Shown in pieces: positions 42,742-49,984 of a DNA stretch of 64,000 nt; within the stretch, counting starts at the first letter, position 1; each line of letters begins with the position of its first letter. Made by a program: the position numbers and the translations under genes. The notes under the pieces are model-generated. The model had not been told where the DNA came from and ran no database searches. It saw nothing but the letters and a program-made list of their open reading frames with translations. This stretch comes from Novosphingobium fuchskuhlense (GTDB taxonomy: Bacteria > Pseudomonadota > Alphaproteobacteria > Sphingomonadales > Sphingomonadaceae): the NCBI RefSeq assembly GCF_001519075.1, contig NZ_KQ954246.1:496001-560000 (forward strand), in the 5' to 3' direction.

Positions 42742-42869
42742 CAAAAAAAGGGGCCACCCGTTGCCGGATGGCCCTTTGAAAGTTTGGGAGAGGATGCCTG
42801 AAAGGCCTGCTCGTACTGCGCTCGACCCCGAGTCTTCGCAAGTGCGAAACGCGAGTTGGCAGTTGCAAT
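42742..42869 (-). ncRNA. Candidate small RNA of about 128 nt
   Basis: On the minus strand a promoter (TTGAAA at 42904-42899, 17-nt spacer, TAAATT at 42881-42876) predicts a start near 42869, and a strong intrinsic terminator ends at 42743. The region lacks a credible ORF. The predicted RNA has small hairpins (TTCGC/GCGAA, CTC..GAG, GCCT/AGGC), then a pyrimidine-rich single-stranded stretch CATCCTCTCCC before the terminator. Such exposed CCUC segments are the usual anti-Shine-Dalgarno seed of trans-acting alphaproteobacterial sRNAs. It resembles in layout, but I cannot confirm in sequence, families such as SuhB. Confidence 0.6.
42743..42777 (-). terminator. Intrinsic terminator of the small RNA
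   Basis: A 13-bp stem with one mismatch and one G-U pair (42748-42760 with 42765-42777), TTGC-type loop, followed on the minus strand by seven T residues. No protein gene lies upstream on this strand, so it requires a non-coding transcript. Confidence 0.8.
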
Positions 42870-42904
42870 AATTGCAATTTATGCACGCAAAAGCGCCGTT
42901 TCAA
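42863..42904 (-). promoter_or_regulatory. Small-RNA promoter with overlapping TTGCAAT palindrome
   Basis: The -35 TTGAAA (42899-42904) and -10 TAAATT (42876-42881) are 17 nt apart. TTGCAAT-A-ATTGCAA, a perfect 7-bp-arm palindrome at 42863-42877, covers the predicted start site and touches the -10, the position expected for a repressor operator. Confidence 0.5.
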
Positions 42905-43096
42905 GCGATTTCAGCGAACGAATTTTGCATTATTATCAATTGCTGCATTCGTATGCGGTGGGGGTTCGCGGGCGGTTTCTCCGGCCCCCTGTCCTTTCGT
43001 GCAGGTTTTGGGTCCGTTGCGGTTGAAACCATCCGGAGGGCGGCATCTGACCGCGTGTCGGAACTTTTGGGGCCACGTTGCACCGACTCAGAAAGT

Positions 43097-43111
43097 GTTA
43101 TACAGCATAAC
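43097..43111. promoter_or_regulatory. GTTAT-N5-ATAAC palindrome upstream of the hydratase-lyase
   Basis: GTTAT (43097-43101), ACAGC, ATAAC (43107-43111) lies 32 nt before the GTG start, overlapping a possible -10 (TATACA). MarR-type regulators control hydroxycinnamate genes in sphingomonads (FerC), so this may be the operator; no such regulator gene is in the window. Confidence 0.4.
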
Positions 43112-43143
43112 CAACAAGCCTGTTTGACCCGAGAGGACCCGCA

Positions 43144-44010
43144 GTGACCGACCAGACCCCGATGGCCCCGAAGCCCGAGCGCAGCGAAGAAGATACCGTC
43201 GCCTATTGCGTCGAGGACGGCATCGCCTGGGTGGCCTTCAACCGGCCGGAGAAGCGCAATTGCATGAGCCCCAAGCTCAACCGCCGCATGAAGGCGGTGC
43301 TGGAAGAGCTCGAGTTCCGTGACGACGTGCGCGTGCTCGTGCTGACCGGCGAGGGTGAAGCCTGGACCGCGGGCATGGACCTCAAGGAATACTTCCGCGA
43401 GACCGAGGCGCTCGGTCTCGGCGCGATCCGCAAGTCCCAGCGCGAAAGCTACGGCTGGTTCGAACGCCTGCGCTGGTATGAAAAGCCCACGATCGCAATG
43501 ATCAACGGCTGGTGCTTCGGTGGCGGCTACGGCCCGCTGTTCGGCTGCGATATCGCGATCGCCAGCGAGGACGCGCAGTTCGGCCTTTCCGAAATCAACT
43601 GGGGCATCCTCCCGGGCGGCGGCGCGTCCAAGGTGGCGCAGGAACTCATGCCCTTCCGCAAGGCGATGTACCACGCGATGATGGGCGAGAACCTCTCCGG
43701 CAAGCAGGCCGAGGAGCAGGGGCTCGTGACCGAGGCTGTGCCGGCCGAGAAGCTGCGCGAGCGCGTGCTGGAGATCGCCAACGTCCTCAAGAAGAAGGAC
43801 AGCCACGCCCTGCGCGCCACCAAGTGGACGATGCGCCGCATGGTCGACATGACCTACGACAACGGCCTCGAATACCAGATCCGCGCGCAGGAAGCGCTGC
43901 ACAGCTTCGGCGGCGCAGCCGCGCGCAAGGAAGCCACCCGCCAGTTCCTCGACGAGAAGAGTTTCAAGCCGGGGCTGGAAACTTTCGACGTGACCAAGGT
44001 CAAGGGCTGA
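43144..44010 (+). CDS. p-Hydroxycinnamoyl-CoA (feruloyl-CoA) hydratase/lyase
   Basis: This 288-residue crotonase-fold enzyme hydrates and then cleaves feruloyl-CoA or coumaroyl-CoA to vanillin or 4-hydroxybenzaldehyde plus acetyl-CoA. The start is GTG with GAGAGGA 8 nt upstream. Diagnostic features are TAGMDLKEYFRE, INGWCFGGGYGPLFGCDIAIA (oxyanion region) and FGLSEINWGILPGG, where Glu150 matches the catalytic Glu143 of the Pseudomonas enzyme; the C-terminal Tyr-containing YDNGLEYQ block also fits. It resembles SYK-6 FerB-type proteins. No feruloyl-CoA synthetase or vanillin dehydrogenase is next to it; its 4-hydroxybenzaldehyde product could feed PobA after oxidation. Confidence 0.9.
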   Translation: MTDQTPMAPKPERSEEDTVAYCVEDGIAWVAFNRPEKRNCMSPKLNRRMKAVLEELEFRDDVRVLVLTGEGEAWTAGMDLKEYFRETEALGLGAIRKSQRESYGWFERLRWYEKPTIAMINGWCFGGGYGPLFGCDIAIASEDAQFGLSEINWGILPGGGASKVAQELMPFRKAMYHAMMGENLSGKQAEEQGLVTEAVPAEKLRERVLEIANVLKKKDSHALRATKWTMRRMVDMTYDNGLEYQIRAQEALHSFGGAAARKEATRQFLDEKSFKPGLETFDVTKVKG

Positions 44011-44018
44011 TTGCCGAC

Positions 44019-44052
44019 CCCACACCCCTCCCGCACGCGGGAGGGGTGTGGG
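44019..44052. repeat. Perfect 16-bp-arm palindrome after the hydratase-lyase gene
   Basis: Arms at 44019-44034 and 44037-44052 are perfectly complementary with a 2-base centre and share the CCCCTCCCGC core of the repeats at 35 kb. It starts 9 nt after the stop codon and lacks a T-run, so it is best read as an extragenic palindrome that may protect the 3' end of the message. Confidence 0.85.
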
Positions 44053-44157
44053 ATGGGCCCCGGTGCCTCGCCCACCCGGCACAAGGCGCAACAAAACATC
44101 TTGCGCCGCCCGGCAGACATGGCCAGCAAGGCTCCACCTCAGGAGTCCCACAACGCC

Positions 44158-45561
44158 ATGTCCCTTTCTCGTATCGCCATCGCTTCCGTTCTCGCACTGT
44201 CCCCGCTTCCGGCGCTTGCCGCCGCGCCGGCCGGTTATCCCGCCGCCGAAGCGCAAGTGCTTGATCTGGCAACCAAGTCCATCGCCATCCGCTCTGTGCG
44301 CGGAGAGAACAACCGCACCATCGACGTCGCCAAGCTCTACAAGCAGGCGCTGCTGGCGGGCGGCTGGAAGGACAGCGATATCGAGATCACCCCGGTTGAC
44401 GACACCGCCTACATCATCGCCACCTGGCCCGGCTCCGATCCCAAGCTGAAGCCGCTGGTCATCTCCGGCCACATGGATGTGGTCGAGGCGAAGCCGTCGG
44501 ACTGGAAGCGCGATCCCTTCACGCCCGTGGTCGAGGACGGCATTCTCTATGGCCGCGGCGCGACCGACATGAAGTTCAACGGCGCCGTTGCGGTTTCCTC
44601 GCTGATCGAGCTGCGCCGCTCCGGTTTCAAGCCGCGCCGCACCATCGTCATCGAGTTTTCGGGTGACGAGGAAACGGTGATGAAGACCACCGGGCTCCTG
44701 TCCGAAAAGCTGAAGAACGCCGAACTCGTCATCAATGCCGATGCCGGCGGCGGCAAGCTGGACGAGGCGACCGGCAAGCCGCTCTACTGGGTGTGGGACG
44801 GCGCCGAGAAGACCTACGCCGATTTCAAGCTCGAGGTCACCAACCCCGGCGGCCACAGCTCCGCTCCGCGCCCGGAAAACGCCATCGTGCAACTGGCACA
44901 GGCGCTGGTCAAAGTCGGTGCCTACAAGTTCCCGGCCGAACAGAATGCGCTGACCAAGGCCTATTTCACGCAGGCCGCTCCGTTCGAGGCCGATCCGAAG
45001 ATCGCGGCCGCCATGCGCGCCTTTGCCGCCAGCATCACCGATGAGAATGCCATCGCCGTCCTGCGCGCCAATCCCGCCACGGTGGGCAAGGTGGGCACCA
45101 CTTGCGTGCCGACCATGGCCGATGCCGGCCATGCGCTCAATGCGCTGCCCCAGCGCGCCGCCGCCTACATCAACTGCCGCATCTTCCCCGGCCATACCCG
45201 GGCGGAAATCATGGACGAGCTCGCCAAGGTGGTGAACCAGCCCGAGGTGAAGCTGATCGATGTCACCGAAGGCTCGTTCGAAACCGCGGCCTCTCCCATG
45301 CGAGCAGATTTCGTCGCGGCCTCCACCAAGGCCATCCGCAAGGCCTGGGGCAAGGACCTCGCCGTCGTCCCCTCGCAAAGCTCCGGCGCGACCGACAGCA
45401 TGTACTTCCGCCGCCTCGGCATCCCGGCCTATGGCGCGAGCTCCACGTTCACCAAGGACAGCGAGGAATTCTCGCACGGCCTCAACGAACGCGTCCGGCT
45501 GGAGAATATCCGCCCCGGCGTGACCTATTACCTGTCGCTTCTTACCGATCTGGCGAAGTAA
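44158..45561 (+). CDS. M20/M25/M40 family metallopeptidase, exported
   Basis: This 467-residue protein starts at MSLSRIAIASVLALSPLPALA, a clear signal peptide, so it acts in the periplasm or outside. It has the binuclear zinc residues of M20 enzymes: His and Asp in ISGHMDVVEAK, bridging Asp in GRGATDMKFNG, the catalytic Glu pair in EFSGDEETVM, Asp in VINADAGGG and a late His in FSHGLNERV. The dimerisation insert with NPGGHSSAPRPENA is present. A dipeptidase or carboxypeptidase role is expected. It overlaps the convergent tetR-like gene by 20 nt. Confidence 0.9.
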   Translation: MSLSRIAIASVLALSPLPALAAAPAGYPAAEAQVLDLATKSIAIRSVRGENNRTIDVAKLYKQALLAGGWKDSDIEITPVDDTAYIIATWPGSDPKLKPLVISGHMDVVEAKPSDWKRDPFTPVVEDGILYGRGATDMKFNGAVAVSSLIELRRSGFKPRRTIVIEFSGDEETVMKTTGLLSEKLKNAELVINADAGGGKLDEATGKPLYWVWDGAEKTYADFKLEVTNPGGHSSAPRPENAIVQLAQALVKVGAYKFPAEQNALTKAYFTQAAPFEADPKIAAAMRAFAASITDENAIAVLRANPATVGKVGTTCVPTMADAGHALNALPQRAAAYINCRIFPGHTRAEIMDELAKVVNQPEVKLIDVTEGSFETAASPMRADFVAASTKAIRKAWGKDLAVVPSQSSGATDSMYFRRLGIPAYGASSTFTKDSEEFSHGLNERVRLENIRPGVTYYLSLLTDLAK

Positions 45562-46144
45562 GGGTATCGAGGAAGCGGCGCGCGATGGCGCCCGCTTCCT
45601 CGGCCGTGAAGCAGCCGGGCGAAAGGCACAGTTCCAGCCACAGCCCGTCGACCAGCGCCGAAACCGCGATGGCATCGCGGCGCTGACGCTCTGCCGGAAT
45701 CCCGCAGGCCCCCAGAAGCGCTTCCAGCCGCGCGCGTGATCCCGAATATTGCTCGTCGTGCTGCGCGGCAATCGCGGGCCGCGCGGTGACGAGGCTCCAG
45801 AACGCGATCCAGGTGGCGAGCAGCTGCGGATCGGCGATACCGGGCGCGAAGCTCGCGGTCACGAAAGCATCCAGCCGCGCGCGCGGCGCGGGGCCCGCGG
45901 CTTCCACGGCGCGATCGATCGCCTCGTTCACGCGCTCTTCGACATGCGCGTAAGTCGCCGCGACAAGCGCTTCGATTCCGCTGAAATAGTGGCCGACCAG
46001 ACCGGGCGAGACCCCGGCCTCCACCGCTATCGCCCGCACGCTTGCGCCCGCTGCGCCCAGCCGGGCCAGCACGCGCGCGCACGCCTCGATCAGCGCAAGG
46101 CGGCGCGCGTCGGGTTCGATGCGGCGGAAGGCGGGCGCTTTCAT
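45542..46144 (-). CDS. TetR-family transcriptional regulator (BetI-like)
   Basis: This 200-residue repressor starts at the ATG at 46144, with AGGA 9 nt upstream; earlier ATG and TTG codons are less well placed. The helix-turn-helix is VRAIAVEAGVSPGLVGHYFSG (residues about 35-55), followed by an all-helical ligand domain with C-terminal LVDGLWLELCLSP, resembling the BetI group. It diverges from the Rieske oxygenase gene across 65 bp containing a 22-bp palindrome, so it very likely represses that operon and itself. BetI relatives sense choline-type or other small ligands. Confidence 0.88.
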   Translation of the reverse strand: MKAPAFRRIEPDARRLALIEACARVLARLGAAGASVRAIAVEAGVSPGLVGHYFSGIEALVAATYAHVEERVNEAIDRAVEAAGPAPRARLDAFVTASFAPGIADPQLLATWIAFWSLVTARPAIAAQHDEQYSGSRARLEALLGACGIPAERQRRDAIAVSALVDGLWLELCLSPGCFTAEEAGAIARRFLDTLTSPDR

Positions 46145-46161
46145 CTTGCACATCCTATCTG

Positions 46162-46183
46162 TTGTTGTACGATCGTCCAACAA
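46162..46183. promoter_or_regulatory. 22-bp palindromic operator between tetR-like and Rieske genes
   Basis: TTGTTG (46162-46167), TA, CGATCG (46170-46175), TC, CAACAA (46178-46183): ten of eleven base pairs of a 22-bp dyad match. It is centred in the 65-bp divergent gap, typical for a TetR-family dimer or pair of dimers. Confidence 0.75.
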
Positions 46184-46209
46184 GCAATTTCGACCCCCGG
46201 AGATTCGGC

Positions 46210-47388
46210 ATGGGCCACCAGTCTGTCATCGCGGCCCTTTCGGCGGCCGAACATGATCCCGATGCCGATTGGAGCCTTCCGGGTTGGCTCTACACCGATC
46301 CCGAATACCATGCGCTGGAAATGGAGCGGGTGATCCGCCCTTCGTGGCAGATCGTCTGCCATGTCAGCGACCTCGCCAAGCCCGGCGACTGGCGCACGAT
46401 CGATTATATCGGCGAAAGCGTGATCGTCGTGCGCGGCGACGACATGGAACTGCGCGCCTTTACCAATGTCTGCCGCCACCGCGCGATGCGGCTGGTGGAG
46501 GGCGGCAAGGGCTGCGCCAAGAAGCTCGTCTGCCCCTATCACGCCTGGGTCTACGAAACCGACGGCCGCCTTACCGGGGTTCCGATGAAGGGCGATTATC
46601 CCGCGCTGAAGCTGGAAGAAAACGGCCTCGCCCCCGTCGCGCTCGAGGTGTGGCACGGCTTCGTGTTCGTGTGCCTCAAGCCCGGCGTGTTCCCGACCGT
46701 GGGCGAAATGATGGCGCCCTACGAAGCCGAGGTTGCGCCCTACCGCTTTGCGGACATGCGCACGATCAGTGAAACCCGGCTGCGCCCCCGCGACGTCAAC
46801 TGGAAGAACGTCGGCGACAACTATTCCGATAACCTCCACATCCCCGTCGCGCATGACGGCCTCGTGCGCATCTTCGGCAAGTCCTATGAAATCGGCGCGG
46901 ACGACTGGGTGGACCGCCTGAAGGGCGATCTGGTCGACAAGCCTTCCGGCAACTTCTGGGAGCGCTTCTACCAGACACATCTGCCGCGGGTGGATCACCT
47001 GCCCGAGGAAAGCCAGCGCCGCTGGCTCTACTACAAGCTCTGGCCCAATATCGCCTTTGATATCTACGCCGACCAGATCGACTTCATGCAGTGGCTGCCG
47101 ATCAGCCCGACCACCTGCGTGCTGCGCGAAATGGCCTTCGCGCTGCCCGATGAAAGCCGGACCATGAAGCTGGTGCGCTATGCCAACTGGCGCATCAACC
47201 GCGTGGTCAACAAGGAAGACACCTGGCTGATCGAGCGCGTGCAGCAAGGCATGGCCTCCGACACGTACGGCGCCGGCCCCATCGGCAAGAGCGAGGTCTG
47301 CCTGCGCAGCTTTGCCCGCAAGATCCGCGCGCTGACCCCCGAGGCAAGGCTGCACAAGGCCCCGCCGGCGGGGTGGTCGAAGGCCTGA
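46210..47388 (+). CDS. Rieske aromatic-ring/C-N oxygenase alpha subunit
   Basis: This 392-residue oxygenase component has an N-terminal Rieske [2Fe-2S] domain with CRH (Cys88, His90) and CPYH (Cys108, His111), then a catalytic domain with the mononuclear iron motif DNYSDNLHIPVAHDG and a late Asp in QIDFMQW. GGAG precedes the ATG by 9 nt. The start and size resemble both ring-hydroxylating dioxygenases and the GbcA/stachydrine demethylase type, which removes N-methyl groups. No ferredoxin or reductase gene follows; instead an FAD oxidoreductase does. A BetI-like regulator favours a quaternary amine or similar substrate, but this is unproven. Confidence 0.88.
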   Translation: MGHQSVIAALSAAEHDPDADWSLPGWLYTDPEYHALEMERVIRPSWQIVCHVSDLAKPGDWRTIDYIGESVIVVRGDDMELRAFTNVCRHRAMRLVEGGKGCAKKLVCPYHAWVYETDGRLTGVPMKGDYPALKLEENGLAPVALEVWHGFVFVCLKPGVFPTVGEMMAPYEAEVAPYRFADMRTISETRLRPRDVNWKNVGDNYSDNLHIPVAHDGLVRIFGKSYEIGADDWVDRLKGDLVDKPSGNFWERFYQTHLPRVDHLPEESQRRWLYYKLWPNIAFDIYADQIDFMQWLPISPTTCVLREMAFALPDESRTMKLVRYANWRINRVVNKEDTWLIERVQQGMASDTYGAGPIGKSEVCLRSFARKIRALTPEARLHKAPPAGWSKA

Positions 47389-47438
47389 TATCAAGCTCCG
47401 CAAGGGGCGCATAACAGAACATCAAGGGAAGAAATCCA

Positions 47439-49055
47439 ATGTCCAACCGCTACGACGCGATCATCATCGGTGGCGGCCACAACGGCCTCACCTGCGCTTT
47501 CTATCTCGCCCGCGCCGGCATGAAGGTCCGCGTGCTCGAACGGCGCGACATTGTCGGCGGCGCCTGCGTCACCGAGGAGTTCCATCCCGGCTTCCGCAAC
47601 TCGACTGCGAGCTACACGGTCAGCCTGCTGCGCCCCAAGGTGATCGCCGACATGAAGCTGCACGAGCGCGGCTTCCGCATCATCGAACGCACGATCAGCA
47701 ACTTCTTCCCCTTCGAGGACACCTACCTCAAGCTCGGCGGCGGGGCAGGGCGCACCGAGGCGGAGTTTGCGCGCTTCAGCCAGAAGGACGCGGACACTTA
47801 CAAGCACTACGACGCTGCACTTGAGAAAGTGGCGCAAGTGCTGCGCGATATCGCGCTGAAGTGCCCGCCCAATGTCGGCGGCGGGGTGCGCTCGCTGCTT
47901 GCCGCCGCGCAGCAGGGCTGGCCGATTGCGGGCCTCGGCCTCGAGGTGCAGCGCGACCTCCTTGATATCTTCACCAAGTCCGCGCGCGATTTTCTCGATG
48001 GCTGGTTCGAGGACGACCATGTGAAGACCGCGTTCGGCTTCGACGCTGTGGTCGGCAACTTCGCGGGCGTTTCCACCCCCGGCTCGGCCTATGTGCTGCT
48101 CCACCACGTGTTCGGCGAAGTGAACGGCAAGTTCGGCGCCTGGGGCCACTCGGTCGGCGGCATGGGCGCGATCACGCAGGCCATGGCGCGCGCCTGCGCC
48201 GAATATGGCGTGGAGATCAGCCTCGAATCGCCCGTCTCCAAGGTGCTGGTGAACAACGGCAAGGCGGAGGGCGTGAAGCTCGAAAGCGGCGAGGAGCTCT
48301 ACGCGCCGACCATCGCCGCCAACGTCGGCCCCGCGCTGCTCTACCGCCAGCTGGTCGACAGCAGCGACCTCGACGCGGACTTCAACCGCCGCATCAAGAA
48401 CTACAAGACCGGCTCGGGCACGTTCCGCATGAACGTGGCCCTGTCCGAACTGCCCGATTTCACCGTGCTGCCGGGCAAGGAAAAGGCCGAGCACCACACC
48501 GCCGGCATCATCATCGCACCGGGCATGGACTACATGGACCAGGCCTTCATCGATGCGCAGCAGTTCGGCTGGTCGAAGAAGCCGATCATCGAGATCAAGC
48601 TGCCCTCGACCATCGACGACAGCCTCGCCCCCCCGGGGCAGCATGTCGCCAGCCTGTTCTGCCAGCAGTTCTCGCCCGAACTGAAAGACGGCCAGACATG
48701 GGACGACGTGCGCGAAAAGGTGGCGGACCTCATCATCGACACCGTCAACGACCACGCGCCCAACTTCAAGAACGCGGTCATCGCGCGGCAGATCCACTCG
48801 CCGCTCGATCTCGAGCGCAAGTTCGGCCTGATCGGCGGCGACATCTTCCACGGCAACATGGGGCTCGACCAGCTCTGGGCGGCGCGCCCGGTGCTGGGCC
48901 ACGGCGACTATCGCTCGCCGATCAAGGGCCTCTACATGTGCGGTTCGGGCACCCACCCGGGCGGCGGCGTGACGGGCGCACCGGGCCACAATGCGGCGGC
49001 GGAAATCATCCGCGACCGCGGCACGCTGTGGAAGGTGCTCCATCGCGCCAAGTGA
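47439..49055 (+). CDS. NAD(P)/FAD-dependent oxidoreductase, phytoene-desaturase/PYROXD2-like
   Basis: This 538-residue flavoprotein begins with the dinucleotide-binding motif AIIIGGGHNGLTCAFYLARAG and continues VLERRDIVGGACVTEE, the pattern of phytoene-desaturase and PYROXD2-like amine/isoprenoid oxidases. The C-terminal FAD motif GLYMCGSGTHPGGGVTGAPGHNAA is intact. It starts 50 nt after the Rieske gene, with AAGGGAAG as ribosome-binding site, so both are probably one operon. It could desaturate or oxidise the product of the oxygenase. It lacks the ferredoxin-type domain that would be needed to supply electrons to the Rieske centre. Confidence 0.87.
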   Translation: MSNRYDAIIIGGGHNGLTCAFYLARAGMKVRVLERRDIVGGACVTEEFHPGFRNSTASYTVSLLRPKVIADMKLHERGFRIIERTISNFFPFEDTYLKLGGGAGRTEAEFARFSQKDADTYKHYDAALEKVAQVLRDIALKCPPNVGGGVRSLLAAAQQGWPIAGLGLEVQRDLLDIFTKSARDFLDGWFEDDHVKTAFGFDAVVGNFAGVSTPGSAYVLLHHVFGEVNGKFGAWGHSVGGMGAITQAMARACAEYGVEISLESPVSKVLVNNGKAEGVKLESGEELYAPTIAANVGPALLYRQLVDSSDLDADFNRRIKNYKTGSGTFRMNVALSELPDFTVLPGKEKAEHHTAGIIIAPGMDYMDQAFIDAQQFGWSKKPIIEIKLPSTIDDSLAPPGQHVASLFCQQFSPELKDGQTWDDVREKVADLIIDTVNDHAPNFKNAVIARQIHSPLDLERKFGLIGGDIFHGNMGLDQLWAARPVLGHGDYRSPIKGLYMCGSGTHPGGGVTGAPGHNAAAEIIRDRGTLWKVLHRAK

Positions 49056-49126
49056 TCTGATACCAACCCATTGCAGCGCCGCCATTATCGTCTAGCCTTC
49101 CCGCCAAGGGTCGGGGGGGATAGGAT

Positions 49127-49984
49127 ATGCTGGCGGCGCTGCTGGTCTTGCTCGGGCTGACGGCCCTACTCTATCTGGCCGTGCTGCTGCGCGCGGCCAT
49201 CACCCAGCGCATCGTGCCCAATGCCGAAGCGGCGCTGCTGGGCGCGGTCACCAACTTCTTCGATACATTGGGTATCGGCTCGTTCGCGCCCTCCACTGCC
49301 TGGGTGAAGTTCCGCCATCTCCTGCCGGACAAGTTGATCCCCAGCACCCTGCTCGTCGGGCATACCGGGCCTTCGATCATGCAGGGGATCGTGTTCCTGC
49401 TGCTGCTCGGCGCGGATGTCGATCCGGTGCTGCTGGTCGGCTGCATCCTGTCTTTGCTGACGGGCGCGCTGATCGGGGCGCGGCTCGTTACCCAGGCGGC
49501 GGTCTGGCTGGTGCAGCTCACCGTCGCGCTCGGTCTCGTCATCGCGGCGACGATCTTCATGGCGATCAACCTTCACCTCATGCCGGGCGGGGGCAGTGCC
49601 TCGACCCTGCCGCTGCCGCTGATGCTGCTGGCCTTCGCGGTCAATTTCACGCTCGGCGTGCTCGTCAATTTCGGCATCGGCAACTATGCGCCGACGCTCA
49701 TCATGTTCAGCCTGATGGGCATGGACCCGCGCTATGCTTTCCCGGTGATGGCCGGCAGCGCGGCGATTGCCGGAGCGGGCGCGAGCATCAGCCACATCCG
49801 CATCGGCGAGATCGACCTGCGCGTGGTGACGGGCATCATCCTCGGCGGCATCCCGGCGGTTCTTGTCGCGGCGTTCGTGGTGAGGAGCATGGACGTTGCC
49901 ATGCTGCGCTGGCTGGTGATCGGGGTGGTCTACTATGCCGCCGCCGTCATGGCGCGTTCGGCGTGGGCGGGGTGGAGGGCATGA
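49127..49984 (+). CDS. TSUP (TauE/SafE) family membrane transporter
   Basis: This 285-residue protein has eight or so membrane helices arranged in two related halves; the signatures GAVTNFFDTLGIGSFAPSTAW and AVNFTLGVLVNFGIGNYAPTL mark the two TSUP repeats. TSUP proteins export or import sulfite, sulfoacetate and related organic anions. It follows the FAD oxidoreductase by 71 bp and may belong to the same transcription unit, moving a substrate or product. It overlaps the convergent permease gene by 38 nt. Confidence 0.85.
   Translation: MLAALLVLLGLTALLYLAVLLRAAITQRIVPNAEAALLGAVTNFFDTLGIGSFAPSTAWVKFRHLLPDKLIPSTLLVGHTGPSIMQGIVFLLLLGADVDPVLLVGCILSLLTGALIGARLVTQAAVWLVQLTVALGLVIAATIFMAINLHLMPGGGSASTLPLPLMLLAFAVNFTLGVLVNFGIGNYAPTLIMFSLMGMDPRYAFPVMAGSAAIAGAGASISHIRIGEIDLRVVTGIILGGIPAVLVAAFVVRSMDVAMLRWLVIGVVYYAAAVMARSAWAGWRA

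Noticed and set aside
42680..42904. 74-codon ORF on the minus strand over the small-RNA region
   Set aside because: No ribosome-binding site, it runs through the promoter and terminator structures, and the composition (many Arg, His, Phe) has no coding character.
42901..45771. 956-codon open frame on the minus strand
   Set aside because: It is antisense to the hydratase-lyase and M20 peptidase, both with intact active sites; it is His/Arg/Gly-rich with no domain, as expected for shadow frames in GC-rich DNA.
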